Origin: Yamagishiella unicocca
Taxonomy: Eukaryota > Chlorophyta > Chlorophyceae > Chlamydomonadales > Volvocaceae
NCBI GenBank assembly: GCA_003116995.1
Contig: BDSL01000002.1
Coordinates: forward strand, 1,014,001 to 1,078,000
DNA length: 64,000 nt
Direction of reading: 5' to 3'
Part shown: positions 47,501-59,906 of the stretch, one piece after another
How the letters are laid out: the number at the start of each line of letters is the position of its first letter
Position numbering within the stretch: the stretch's first letter is position 1
The notes under the pieces: generated by a model
Told to the model about the DNA's origin: nothing
Databases searched by the model: none
Seen by the model: the letters and a program-made list of their open reading frames with translations, nothing else
Program-made: the position numbers and the translations under genes

Positions 47501-50500
47501 CTCCATGAACCTCTTCCACCTGCAACGGCATAGGCCGCAGGTGCAGCAGTTAGTGCTAGGGGCCCCCCCGCAGCCGCGCAAGCAGGGTCAGCAGTCGGAC
47601 AGCCGCGGAGCGATCGGGCTCGGAGCCGACGGCGCCGCCGTGGACCTGGCCCGCACCTCGGGCAGGACCCACCTGCTGCGGCCTGTGGTAGCGCGGCCGG
47701 ACGCCTCCCACCTGTGGCCCTCCGACCAGAATCCTCACACGCGTCCGCATCCGCACCGCCAACATGCTCAAGGCCAGCCGGCGCCCGCAGCATCCGCGCC
47801 ACTCGTGCATGACCTGCGGCTGCTGCGGGGCTTGCAGCCCTACCCTGCGTTGCGCGCGGACGCGCCCCAGCCCGCTCGGCGAGCGGAGCGGCCGCCGGCG
47901 CCGGCGCCACCGGCGGCGGCGCCAGTCGCCGCCGCCCGCTTCACGGCTGCGCTGCTCATCCCTCGTTCCTTCGTGTCCGGAGGCGTGCCCGGCGCCCGGC
48001 CCGGCACCCAAGTTCAGGTGATCCTCACCATAGACGACGGCGTAAGCGACGAGCAAACCGTCGCCGGCGGGTACTACCCGGGCACCCTTGTCGTACAAGC
48101 TGACGGCAGCGGCGTGCTGGCCGACGTGCACATCTCCGAGGCGATCGCAAGGTATCAGGGCTGGGCCACGGTCGGATGGCACGTGGCGGAGCTGGACGAG
48201 CAGCCGGGCGGCGTGTACTGGGTGGAGTGGAGAGTGCGGCGGGGCGCGGCGCAGCCGGCGACCCCGCGCAGCTCGGCGGCGGTGGCGCCGCCAGCGGCGG
48301 CGTACTGCGGCCTTACGGTGGGCGCGGAGGGTGACGATGGCGGCGAGAGAGAGGGGCGGGACGAGGAGGCGCTGATGCAGGCTCTGCAGGTGTTGCTGAT
48401 GCAGCAGGGTGTCCTGCAGCAGCAGCTCTCGCAGCTGCAAGCGAGGCGCAGCGGTGTGCAGCGGCAAGGGCAGGGGCAGCTGCAGGAGCTGGAGCAGCAG
48501 CAGCAGGAGCAGCTGGAATCGCAAGACTGGCAGGTGCAGGCTGCACTGGCGGCGTTGCGCGCTCGCAAGCGGCAAAATGGACAACAGCAGCACCAGCAGC
48601 GGGAGGCTGCTGCGTCCCTCGAGGCGGCATGGAGGGACCAACAGCGTCAGACCCGCAGCGATATGCGGCAGCTGCCAGAAGACCGAGCGGACCCAGACGG
48701 TGGCGCCGCCGCCGATGCTGGCAGTTCGCACCCCTTCCCGGGGCGCTACCCTGGCGACGACGGCAGCTTCAACCAGTACCAGTACCAGCTGGACGAAGAC
48801 GTGGACCGGAGTGGCGTCGAGGTGCACCGAAGTGGCAGGGCGCCGAGGGACGTGTGCGTGCCCTTGGTGCTCGGCGAGCGGCCCTGGCTGCCTCTGCAGC
48901 CGCAATCGCCGGTGCAGCCCCTGCAGCAGCAGCTGGTGCCAGAGCAGCAGCAGCCGAGGCAGCAGGTGAATGGTACGGCGGCGTCACGTGGCAGTCAAAG
49001 GCGCCGCAGCGATGCTGCGCCGCCTCGGCCCCCCAGCGACCCCTCGGATGTGAAGCCCGCCAGCAGGCAACCCGCGCGCTGGGCCCGCGCGCTGCCCTCC
49101 CCTCCCCTGCCCTCCCCTCCGGGGCACGCCCTGGAGGATCGCGGCTCTGACCAGCAGCTGCCTGCCACCTCAGCGCACGGCAGCCAAGAGCTCTGCCCGG
49201 ACGCTGGACCGCTTGCGGCTCCCGCCGCTGAACCGCAGGTGGGCGCGGGCAAGAAATATGACCGGCATGGGAGGAACGGCGTTACCGGTATTCTTAGCTG
49301 CAGTTTTTCGTTTTTCTGTCAGGGTCGGGGGCACGCTGCGGCCATTCGAAGCAAAGGAAGAGGTCGCTAGCCGCTAGCAGCTTCTTCCACGCCCGTTGCT
49401 CCTTCCCAGCCCTGACATCTCCGCCCGCACCCGCCTCGCTCCGGGGCCCTTCCCTTGCTGCCTGCGCCTGCTTCGGACACCCTTCAGGTCGACGAGGACC
49501 CCGTGGTGGCTCGCAGCAGCCCCCGCCTCATGAGCCGCTACCTGACCTCCGGGGAGATCCGGGTGCTGTTCACGGAGCGGGACAGCCGGGTGCTGTGCAA
49601 CCCGCCGTGCGGCCTGCTGCTGCGCATGCAGATGTTCCTGGACGGGCAGCCGCTGGCTCCGCGCCAAGACGCGCAGCTGTGCAGGTGGGCTGGGTGGGTG
49701 TGTGCGCAGGTGGGGATTACAATAAAAGAACCGGTAACGCGCAGGTGGGGAGGGGAGGCCGCGGCAGGGGGGCTGCTGGCTGCGGCGCGGGCAGGACCGG
49801 CAGTAGCCCCAGCAGCAGCAGCAGCAGTAGCCCCAGCAGCAGCAGCAGCAGCAGCAGTAGCCCCAGCAGCAGCAGCAGCAGCGGTGCCAGGAAGAGGGAA
49901 GCCGTTCTCAGTGAGGCGTAAAAATCCCGTCAAGCTCACAACGCGATGAGCGTGACGGCATATGCCAACGCGTAACTTCCTTGCTCTACATTACTTGTTC
50001 AAGTTTGTTTTTGCAGAACGGGTGTTGAAATGTTTGGTGTGGTAGGTGCTCTCCTTGCCCATTCCACCCTCCCCGCTCGTGTTTCCTCCCCTCTAACCCC
50101 ACCCCCGCTCTCCCCCGCCCATTGGCCCCCCGCAGGTACAACGGCAGCTCCCCTCGCTACCTCACCAGCGTGCCTGCCCAGGAGCTCAGCTCGCCACCCA
50201 TTCCCTGGAAGCGCCTGGTCGACACCACCATCCAGTACCGCCGCTGCCGCTCCGGCCTGCTGCAGCTGTGGGCTACCAGCCTGAAGGGGGGGGTAGCACC
50301 GCCGGCGCAGGACGGGGTGGTGGTGGCGCTCACGGCCAAGGTGGCCGCGGCGATGCCCAAGCTGGTGTCTTTCAAGCCGCCGGGGCTGCGACGTGCGGCT
50401 TGGCTGGCGGCCAGCGGCGGCGCCGCTGCGGCGGGGGGGAGCAGCAGTGCTGGAGGCGAGGGCGAGGCGGACGAGGCCGGCGACTGCTGCACCTTCCAGG

Positions 50501-53500
50501 TCGCTGCCGCCGGCGGTTCCGAGCGCCCCGCGCCGCAGCGCGCGCAGGGAACGCGGTCCCGTCCGCAGCCGAAGCGGGAGAGCGACAGCGCGGGCTGGGT
50601 GGGGCCAGCCGCCCTCCGCGGAGGCGGCGAGCAGGAGGGCAGCGCGGCGATCGGTGATGCGGAAGGCGACGGCGACGAGGTCGCTGTCGCCGCCGCACCG
50701 GCGGGCCTAGGGGCAGGGTACGGCGACGGTGGGAGCACGCGTCTCACCCAGGCGCTTCTCAAGGCCACGGGCCTTCTTTCTGACGACGAGGAAGGCGGTG
50801 CCGGCGCCGGCGGCGCCGCCGCCGCGTCGGTTGCCGCCGCCAGGCAGGACTCGGAGGCTCTCGCGGGGCCGAGGGGTGGCGGCGGTGGTGCCGGTGGTGC
50901 CGGTGAGCCCGCAGACGCCTCCGGCCTGGGCTTCTGCGCCGACTTGCTGGTGGCCTGCCCGCCCCGCTCGCTGTCCCGCTACGTCACCAAGGCGGAGCTG
51001 GAGCTGCTGGTGGGCAGCGACGTGTACGTCCAGCTGTGCGAGGGCAACAAGCTCACGGACGTGAGGGTCATGTTCGAGGTCGAGGGAAAGCGGCTGCCCG
51101 AGGTGCGAGCGCGTCGCGACGTGCTATAGTACAACGTCTTGTGCGACGTGCTATAGTACAACGTTCTGTGCGACGTGCTTTGCGACGTGCTCTGTTTGCC
51201 GTTGTCTTGCGCAGAGCTGCGACCCAGCGTGCTGCCACCCCTGCCGCCCAGCCGCATCTCGCCTCCTCGCCCCTCACCTCTCCTCTCCTCCGCTCCCCTC
51301 ACCTCTCCTCCGCTCCCCTCACCTCGCCGCAGGTCTTCACAGCCGACATCGAGCGCTACAACGCCAGCTCGCCCTTCTACCTCAAGGCCTCCAGCGGCCG
51401 GGGAGTGGACGGCCTGCCTTGGCGCAGCATGCCGCCGAACGCCACCGTGCAGTGGTGCCGCATGGCGGACAACACGCTGGTGCTGGCGCAGGTGCGGACC
51501 CGGAGGGTATGAGGGGCGACCCATGGGTCGGCACTGAAAAGATAAACCGATTACAACCGATTACAATAGTTTGTGAGGAAGGCCCGTGGGTCGGCACTGA
51601 CTGGGAAACCGATGAGGTAAACGTTTGATACACACGATTCTGACCGATTGGTAGACACGGTTTGGGGAGGGGATGGGGAGGAGGGGCACCCGCACATCGG
51701 GGTTGGGTGTAACCGGGAGCCTCAAGGTTGGGGATTGTGGCCTGGCGTGGGGGCGATGTTACTCATAGCCACAGATATGTAAGTGCCACACGCTAAAACA
51801 ACCCCCGTCCGCCCGCTGCTCCCCACGCCCATTACGGCCCCACACCCCAGGTTATCGACCCGTGCCACCGGACTGGCCGTATCCGGGACGGACCACCAGG
51901 CCGGGCCGCCTCCCAGCGCCGAGGCGGCGTTAATAAGCGGTATGTCGGCGGCAAGCGCGCCGGGAGGCCGGCCCGGAGCAGCCGGCAGGCCAAGTCGCCT
52001 GGCGGGGACGTTGACAGCGAGTACGAGTCTTCCAACGACGGAGGCAGCAGCGACGACTCAGAGACGCACAAGCGGTGCAACTGGAAGCGGCGGCGTAGGC
52101 CCCGAAACGAAGGACGGTCCTCGGAGGCGGCTCAGGTCCGTGCGCTGGCTGCCGTCGCGCTGGCTGGGGCGGTGGGTGTGGCTGTTCGCGCGCTTGGCGC
52201 GATTGCGCAAGCGGTGTTCGCGGCTCCTCGAGTGGAGGCTGTCCGGAGCGGCGGGGCCGGCCCGGCAACGCAGTTAGTGTTGGGCACTTCGTGGCTTTGC
52301 GCCGCACCTTCTGCGCCGCAGCCGGAAGGACTTGGGTCGCAGCGCACCGACCTTTTACCCTGCCCACCCCCACCGCCAGGTCTTCTCGTTACCCACCCAC
52401 CGGTGTCGTGTAACCGGGTCTTCTGACCGGCCCCCCTGCTCCCCGCGGGTACTCCCTGCCCACACTGCGTGTTTCTGCAGGATGAGGAGGCGGAGGTGGA
52501 TGGCGACTCGCAGATGTTGGAGGCGCTGGCGGGGGCTGCCGCCGCGTGCGTCCAGGAGGAGGAGCAGCAGCGGCACCTGGGCAGGGACAGGGGCGGAGAT
52601 CCGGTCCGCGACCGCCACCCGAAGCAATCTGGCCGCCACGCAGATGAGGTGAGTGGAGTTGTGTTCATACACACCCGTATGGGCCTGGCTGCCCCGAGCT
52701 GCCAGCGTAGCTCCGCGCCTCTTGTTTGGTGCTCTTCTTCGTCCCTCCAATGCCGCTGTCTCTTGGGCCGGATGTTGAACTGCAAGCATGGAATGCCTAG
52801 TCCGCTGTGTTGTAGGACGTCGGACGCCGATTCGTCGATAGGACGTCGTTGGCAGCCTAGTCTTGGCCGTTCTGTGCCGTGCCATGAGCCGTAACCGCCG
52901 ACCCCATTTCCCTCTCCTGCTGCCCGCCATCTCGCTCGCAGGGTCCTCCGTGCCCCGGCTGCTCCAGCGACACCGCAGAGAAAGCCACTGCCAACACCGG
53001 CAGCGATGACGACCACCAGCACCGGCAACCCCGCCAATCCAACAGCCTCGCCATCGTGGCCGCTGGCAGAGCTGCGCCCCCCCACGGCTCGAGCGGCTTG
53101 TTTGCCTTCGGGCCCGGCGGCGGGTTGGGTGTCCTCACCAGTCCCTCGCCGCCTCCCTCCCACTACGACCCCAACACCGGGACCAGCTCCTTCATCTCTC
53201 GGATCGTGGCGACCAACCTTTACATCGGCCGCCGCCAGCTGCAGGCGCTGTACGGCGCCAGCTTCAAGGCCGACACCAAGTCCGACATGCAGCTGTCCCT
53301 GAACGGCGTGTTGGTTCCGGAGCTGTACCACGTGCAGTGGAAGGTGAGGCGGGGGAGGGGGCCGGGCGTGGAAGGGCGTGGGGGCAGCGGGGGGCAACGT
53401 TTCGCGCATGCTTGCGGGTTCCAGGGGGGGCAGACCAGGGAGGGGAAGGGGTTAACGGCCCCCCCAAGGGAAGGGGTCAGCGCACCCTATCCACGTGTCC

Positions 53501-56396
53501 TCTCCAACTCCGGTCCCGGCCATAACCTCCTGAATGTCCCTGCATTGCAGGAGGGCTGCCACAAGGGCAGTTTCTACCCCAAGGGCGCGGTAGGTTGATC
53601 GGGCGGGTCGGGGGGTTTGATAAGAGAACTCGCGAATCCACGGCCGCGGGTCGGGGGGTGGTATAAAAACCAGTTACACGACATGGGTAGGATAGCTGGC
53701 GCATTGTCTTCGGCGGGTCGGGGGGAGGGGAGGCGGGTGGGGGGGATGGGTCGCCAGCACACGTGAGGCCGGGGAGCGGACGTGGCGCGTGGACGTGCCA
53801 GGGGGCGCACGTCGATGAACCGTTTATGGGCGTGCAGGCAGTGCGGGGGCCGTCGGACCAAGCTCCTTGCCCCGTAGCTGCAGCTGTAGCTACGCAGCCT
53901 GCCATATGAAGCTTTGCCCATATCTCCGCAGGGACTGCCGCCCGCGAGGTGCCCAGGCCGCCCCCCTCCGCCTACTGCCTTCTGGCTGCCCCTCGTGCCC
54001 CTATGCCCCCTCTTCGCAGCCATTGGGTCAGCTCCGCGGGCGCTTCCTGCAAGGGATATATTGGCTGGACGATTCCAAAACGCGGCTGGTGGCGGTCGCG
54101 TGGGACCAGGCGCCCGCGGACTGGCCGGTGCGGCGGCGGAGGACCACAGTGACCTCCGGCGGTTCGCCCGCCAAGCCTCGTCGCTGGCTCTGGCAGCGCC
54201 AGGCGGATCAAGTCAACGACCCGGAGGGCCAGGCCCACGCAGCCGGGAATGTTGCCCGCGGCAGCGGCGGTGACAGCGGCGGTGGCGGCGGCGGCGGCGG
54301 TGACGGTGACGGTGGTGGTGGGAGCTCCGCCAGTGCGTCCGGCTGGGAGTCTGGTGGCGAAGGCGCGGCGCGGTCAGATGACGTTGCAGCGACGGCAGCG
54401 CACGAGGAGCAGCAAGTGCGAGGGGGGGGACATGAGTCCCAAGGTCTGGGCGAAGTAGGGGAGGGGATGGGGCGGCGTGGGTCGGGCGTGGCGGAGACGA
54501 CAGACGAGGCCGGCGGGAAGAGGGTTGAAGAGCCGGTGCTGAAGCTCGAACGTGAGTCGACCCCACCGCTGAAGGCCTGTGGGGTCACGGCGGCGGACGA
54601 CGTACTTGGCCAGCCGCCTCGCGACAGCAACGGCGTTCTGCTGCACTCGACGGAGGGCGCTGAAGGTCGCGACCAGGATCATTCACAACAACCACATAGG
54701 TCCCAACTGCAGTCTACCAGCACGGCGGCGAAGCGGCATAAAGCCCGGCACACGCAGCAGCAGCAACAGCAGCAACCGCAACAGACAAATCAGCAGCTAC
54801 AAGAGCAACAGGAGCAGCGACAGCAACTGGGACTAACCCAGGCGCTCCATGGTAGCCACCCCAGCGACCACCTTTCCCTGAAAGCTGGGCAGCATCATAC
54901 GTCGACGTCGGCGGCGTCGATGGTTCTGCCGCTGGGGGCCGCGCGCCGCCCAGTTCCTCGCGGGATGGATGTGGAGGTGGAGCCCGTGGATGCGCCGGAG
55001 GGCTCCTCCCTGCAGCCCCAGGATGGGCCCGCTCCGCATTGCCTCAGACCCGCAGCAGCAGAGGTCGCCGCTTCTTCTCTTGCCCCACCGCTAGTGCTGC
55101 TGCCGGTTCAAGGCACGGAGCGGCAGCTCCGCCAGCAGCCCACGCTGCATATGCCCCTGGGGAGAGAGGCCGCATCAACCGCGGCGGCGGCGGCGATTGC
55201 GGCGGCGGCGGCGGATGAGCCCCAACAAGGCGGCCCCCGACCCCAGGCGCCTCCCCTAGTGCTGCAGCTCGTCCGTGCCCACGCCGCCGCCACCAGCAAC
55301 GGCACCCCTGGGCAGCTGCGACAGCAGCTGCAGCAGCGAGACGGTGGCGCGTTTGACGGCGAGCTGTGGCAGTCCCATGCCGTGAAGAGACCGCGAACGG
55401 GCACAGCAAGCGGATACGCGCCAGGCTACGGGCACAAGCACGACGAGTCTCTGGAGCTGCTGGTAGCTCAACAGCCGTACTTGAGCGGCAGCGAAAGCGG
55501 CTCGGCCCTGGCTGTCGGCAGTAGCAGCGGCATGGGGATCTTAGTAACGGGGGCCAGAAAGCGGCACCCGGGCGGTGGCAGCTGCGGCGGCGGCCAGGAA
55601 CCGTTAGCGCCAGAGGAGCGCAGCCCTGACTACTGCGTAGACCCGGCAGCGGTCTCAGGGGGGGCGCTGCCAGCGCAGCAGCAGCAGCTGCAGCGGCGGA
55701 GCGATGCCGCGGCTGCGCTGGATGCGCTGGTGGCTGCGCGAATGGCCGAAGAGGCGATGATGGGGGCTCGGAATCGCGACGGCGGCGGCGGCGGCGGCGA
55801 CAATCCTCAACATTCGCCTGCTGATCAGGACGGCGACTGCCTGTCAGAGGCAACGGAGGAGCTGGTCATCCGCACCATGCCGTGGATCAGCATGTACCTG
55901 GCGCAGAGGTGGTACCCGGAAGCCGTGTTCGGGTCGGACCAGGCGCCACACCCGGTGCAGGTGGCGATCCAGATGGACGGGGCGCTTCAGACGGAACGGT
56001 AGGTGTGGGTTCGTTGTCCAGGCTGGGCCGATGGGACGAAGGGTGTGAGAGCTGTCCGGTCAGTTCAGGGCGCTAGTAAGTGGGTTGGCGCAGCAGGAGG
56101 CTTCTGCTGCGGCTGCGGCTGTTGCTGCAGCTGAAGCGCGGCTCCAGGAGTGGTGCCGCAGGCGAGCAGCCAGTCCACGCTGCACCTTTCCCCTGCCGTG
56201 CGCCGCCCTGCCGCTCACACACCACCCTGGCTGCTCCTCTCGCAGGTACCAGGCCCACCTGAAGTCGTACCCGTTCAACAACTCCGTGTTCTTGCCGGGT
56301 CTGCCTGTGAAATTGGTCAAGGGGATGATCCGAACGGGATGGCGCAAGCTGCCGGATCAGACGCTGGTGTTGCTGGTCCGCAGCGCTCGCGCGTAA
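44521..56396 (+). CDS. Giant protein with six copies of the same unrecognised module
   Basis: Paralogue-like to the gene at 29074-36221; family unknown. Proposed exons, all phase-compatible: 44521-44541, 44876-45028, 46357-46494, 46863-49238, 49488-49684, 50136-51102, 51333-51491, 51851-52135, 52481-52648, 52942-53343, 53551-53589, 54020-55998 and 56246-56396 (about 2,344 residues). Module copies: 44876-46480; 47935-48245; 49500-50300; 50955-51491; 53185-54110; 55860-56390. Clear examples: RYVTKAELELLVGSDVYVQL then FEVEGKRLPE / FTADIERYNASSPFYLK then TVQWCRMADNTLVL; and LYIGRRQLQALYGASFKADT then LSLNGVLVPELYHVQW / SFYPKGA / GIYWLDDSKTRLVAVAW. Linkers are Gln, Gly and acidic rich. KRCNWKRRRRPRNEG near 52080 looks like a nuclear localisation signal. 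Weak points: the first two exons are separated from the rest by 1.3 kb; 46857 is an alternative ATG start; exon 51851 could end at 52171 instead of 52135. Confidence 0.65.
45029..46356. other. Long proposed intron with antisense open frames, unresolved
   Basis: If the first exons of the module gene belong to it, this is its longest intron. On the minus strand it carries frames that look more gene-like than random: a piece AAYLCVEKWDGLTRRVGPDVCK with an acceptor before and a GTAACA donor after it (about 45468-45400), and a 45893-45636 frame ending CSTDSHMLLCTN before a GTGAGC donor. I could not join these into one model or name a family. A small antisense gene here is possible. Confidence 0.25.
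49800..49885 (+). repeat. AGC microsatellite in intron
   Basis: Three blocks of AGC repeats separated by AGTAGCCCC, inside the intron 49685-50135 of the module gene. Frames are open but not spliced into the product. Confidence 0.85.
51108..51200 (+). repeat. Short tandem repeat in intron
   Basis: The motif CGACGTGCTATAGTACAACG occurs twice and its CGACGTGCT core four or more times directly after the donor at 51103, inside the intron that splits the fourth module. Confidence 0.8.
53662..53713 (+). repeat. Dispersed intronic repeat, copy 3
   Basis: Contains TATAAAAACCAGTTACACGA and GGATAGCTGGCGCATTGTC, matching 18241-18292 and inverted 22390-22446. It lies in the intron 53590-54019 of the module gene. 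Confidence 0.75.
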
Positions 56397-58840
56397 GATG
56401 TAGTTTAAGATTGAGGACCCGACGCTATCAGGCAGGGCCGTGTGGGAGGCACGAGGCACGGGGCCAGAGGTTTCCTGACTGCAGCTTTTGGGGGACATGC
56501 AACGTAGGCGGACTCCTTCAAGGTATGTAGGCCTAAGTCTTGATGCAGGACTCAAGCCCCGCTTCGGGCTTGAGAGGCTGTTGGCACGCGTCCGTGACAA
56601 GCACGCAAAATTTGAAGGACACGGAAGGATGAGATAGCACTGTGCGTATGTGACATGACATTTGGTCCGTGGGCGGGCCAAGGGCGTACTGCGCTCCAAA
56701 GGCGCACACAACGGACGAGGGAGACGCTTCAGCAATCTCAGAGGGGATCTCTCTGTGGTTGAGTGAGGTGGACTCGGTTGACGGGCGCGGCATACCGATC
56801 ATCAGAGCCGATGCGTCCGGGTTCTAGGAAGGGGTTGCGGATGTTGCTGGCTGATGCCGGCACGCACGCGCAAGTGCGCTTTAGAGACACTGTCCTTTGA
56901 TTTACGACTTGCGGCAGAAATGCAGGACCATGCATTTCTACAGCAGCGAGGTTTCAGTCAGCAAGCTGTGCCCAGCTGTGCACCGTATCGATGAACTTGC
57001 TGCTGACGATCCCTCGCGAGCTGCGGCCGGCACAGGTGAAGAAGGGGGAGGATTGCTCGCTGGGAAGGGTCGATGGGGGCTGGCGATGCCAGCACTTCTT
57101 TGCTTGGATTAAGAAGGCCTGTGTGCCGACAGGGTTCGCGGTAGGGCTTGGCAGTGGGCTGGCACAGGTCGCGGTGCAATGGAAAAGGGGGGTGGGGAGG
57201 TGTTTCAGGTATTGTGGACGGCACCGCATAAGGTGCATAAGAGGCATGTCCATCCCCTTCATTGGCCTATTAAGTTTAAACGCAGCATCGGCGCAACCGG
57301 CTTGTGGCCTGTTTGAGCGCCGACCTGCTAATTCAACCGTTTATGGGGAAGATGGCTGGCTGCACTCCTGGTAGGGCGGCATGTGTTGGGATTGTGGACG
57401 ACATGAGTAGCGGCGGTGTTACTGACAGTACCCGTTCAATTGCCTGGGCGTCCGGCCTGTCAGTTTTACGGACGTAGGTCCTCGCTCATAACTCTACACC
57501 TAAAACTCCAACACGTACGCGCGCTATGGAAAGTCCCTTGCATGTCTGCTGCAGTGTGCTTGCCGCAGGCGCATGCCACAACAAGCCGCGATCATAAATT
57601 GCGAGGTCGTGCGCTGTGTGTGTGTGTGGGGGGTTCCTTTTTATGATGCTGGTCTCAAAATTTCCGTCCTGCGCGATTCCCGAGTAGGACATTGTGGGAC
57701 ATTTGCTGGCCTGTTCGGATGTACAACACAATCAGGCGGCTTGCGTCAGTAATCCCGAATGGGGCATTGGTTTCATGCCATGTTTCGGCCAGCCGTCTGA
57801 CCGATGCTGTTGGTGCCTGGATGCTCTCTACAGTAGTTGTACGGTGGGTGAGTGCAGCGGGTACGACGTGACGTGAACTGTCGTCGTGTGCAGGCGAGGG
57901 TGAGGTCGCCGTGTGGGCTGATCTGGGAGTCCGCGCTCCCAAGCAACGCATACGACCACCTTTTAGGGCGATGATGCGGATCGAGCGGCCCACGGCAGAT
58001 GTGTCGTGATGGGAACAAATTCGCTTTGGCGCTAACTTTCTTCATGACAATACAAATTTCCACCTCCTGACTTACTCACAACCACAACATCGGCGTGCGT
58101 TCGCTTTGGGTTTCTGTTAGGGTGTGTTTTGGGCGGCGTCTCGGACAGCTTAGGTGGTTGCTGGGATTGGATGCTCGTTGGCCATGGTTGGACGCGGCAG
58201 GGTCACAGGAGCATCCACCCAGTCATCCAGGTCCTGTTTGCGAACAAGAGCAAGAACTGTCATGCGTATCCTTTGGGGTCGTTCAACGATCTATGCATTC
58301 CCGGGGTGCTTCATTAGTGCGTTATAATGCCTTACGGAGCTTCGGCGACGTTTCCATGACTGCTGCACCGTGCTGTATGACATGGGACATATGTATGCAC
58401 GGGCAACATGGATTGCGGGCAATTTCAACGCCAATCTCTAGGCTCCAGGTGCGAGGAATATTGGTGCAACGTGCCGGAACTACTGTGGAGAAAGGCCTCG
58501 GGATATTGGCAGTTGCAACCGTTGGGGAGGCGATCCATCATCCATGGCCTCGCCTCTCATGCGCGTCACAGGAAATGAACAGTCTTCCTGGAGGACACCC
58601 AAATAGTCTAGCGCTACTGAAGTTGTAACTGCACCTTTATAGTCTGTGAGCGTTTCTCAGTACCGTGCCTAGATTTAAGGCGTAAATCAACTTGCAAACA
58701 GCTTACCTCCTGTATACTGAGCTACTATACCTAGTGCTAGTCCTCAATTGGGATTGCACCTGGCAACTTTGGAGCATCTCAAAATTTGAACTCCCTGGCT
58801 GGACCTTTCCATTCCGTGAATGAATGCCGTTCAGCCTTCA
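56397..58840. other. Intergenic, no gene recognised
   Basis: Spacer between the module gene and APC10. A frame at 56991-57374 starts with LLTIPRELRPAQ, superficially like the module's Pro-rich opening, but no DG strand or GW/L(V)L ending follows, so it is at best a decayed fragment. Other frames have no domain. The last 200-300 bases should contain the APC10 promoter. Confidence 0.35.
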
Positions 58841-59641
58841 ATGATTGACGTGAGTACCGCAAGACGCGAAGTCGGACATCTTGCCGTGTGGTCAGTAACA
58901 AGCGCGAAGCCAGGCAATGGCGTGGAAATGCTGCGGGACGGCAGTGGCGATACTTTCTGGCAGTAAGTACTATCATGTTCATGATGTAAAGCAACATGTA
59001 AGCATGTTGCCTGTCGAACGCATTCGGTGGGTCCCTAGCCCTCACACCAATCGTTTCTGGGCGCAGATCGGACGGCTTGCAACCGCACTTGATAAATATA
59101 CAGTTTCAACGCAAGATGCCTTTGCTGGTGCGCGAAGAACTCCGTTAGTCCTGCGTCAGAGGAGTGCTCTCGATGTCTGCAATTTTGGACGTGCAGGAAC
59201 TGCACATGCATGTGGACTACAAGCTGGATGAGAGTTACACCCCAAGCCGTGTTTCTGTAAGGGCAGGCCATACCTATCAAGACCTGAAGGTGAAAATATC
59301 ACTTCATCAACCAACTTTGCCGCGCTTTCCTTGTCATGCATAACTAGCAAATCCTGCCTTCCAATGCCAACTTCTTGGCGAACCCAACTTTACAGGAGGT
59401 TCGCGTGGTGGATTTGGAGGAGCCTTCAGGTTGGGTCGTTATCCCGCTGACGGCAGAAAACTGCCCGCACGAACCTCTTAAGGCGTTTTACCTTCAGCTC
59501 GCTGTGCTCGCCAATCATCAGAACGGCAGGGACACACACATTCGGCAGGTTAAGATATGGAGTGCCCGGATAGACTCACATCGGACGTTGCCGTGCAGCA
59601 TCAGCACATCACAGATGGCTGTGTACTCAACCGTCCGATAG
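58841..59641 (+). CDS. APC10: Anaphase-promoting complex subunit 10 (DOC1)
   Basis: APC10 is the DOC-domain subunit of the APC/C ubiquitin ligase; with the coactivator it forms the D-box receptor and raises processivity in mitosis. Four exons, 58841-58962, 59067-59127, 59197-59289 and 59396-59641, join in phase to 173 residues, close to the usual about 185. Conserved runs span all junctions: [106 protein letters not shown] and QVKIW. The protein ends in Val-Arg where animal and yeast proteins end in the Ile-Arg tail that binds APC3, a conservative variant. It starts only a few residues before the DOC fold. The gene is compact and has a TGTAA signal 260 nt downstream. Confidence 0.95.
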
Positions 59642-59901
59642 TCAACCGGGCTCGTATTCGATCGGCACATTACAATCGGCACACTACAGATAATTTGGCT
59701 CCTAAATCGGCAGTAGGTATTCCAGAAGGTATAGGTGACAAGAGCTTTCATGGCACTGTGCCTAACACGCTGAGTGACGGTGAGTGTCAGGCAACGAATG
59801 CGGCACGGCATCATAAGAGTTTAGATTCTTCACCCTTTTTCAACCGACAATTACCTACCCAGCTCGAGGGACAGCGTCAATTGCCCCCGGGGTGAGCGTT
59901 G

Positions 59902-59906
59902 TGTAA
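59902..59906 (+). terminator. Poly(A) signal TGTAA of APC10
   Basis: TGTAA found 260 nt after the TAG stop at 59639-59641. Confidence 0.5.

Noticed and set aside
29074..56396. Assigning the repeated module to the plant B3 DNA-binding family
   Set aside because: Some order of elements is similar, but the B3 spacing between GW and the final strand (about 18 residues with a GD) is not met. Left as unassigned.
56991..57374. Eleventh copy of the module
   Set aside because: Only the opening LLTIPRELRPAQ is reminiscent; the DG strand pair and W...LVL ending are missing.
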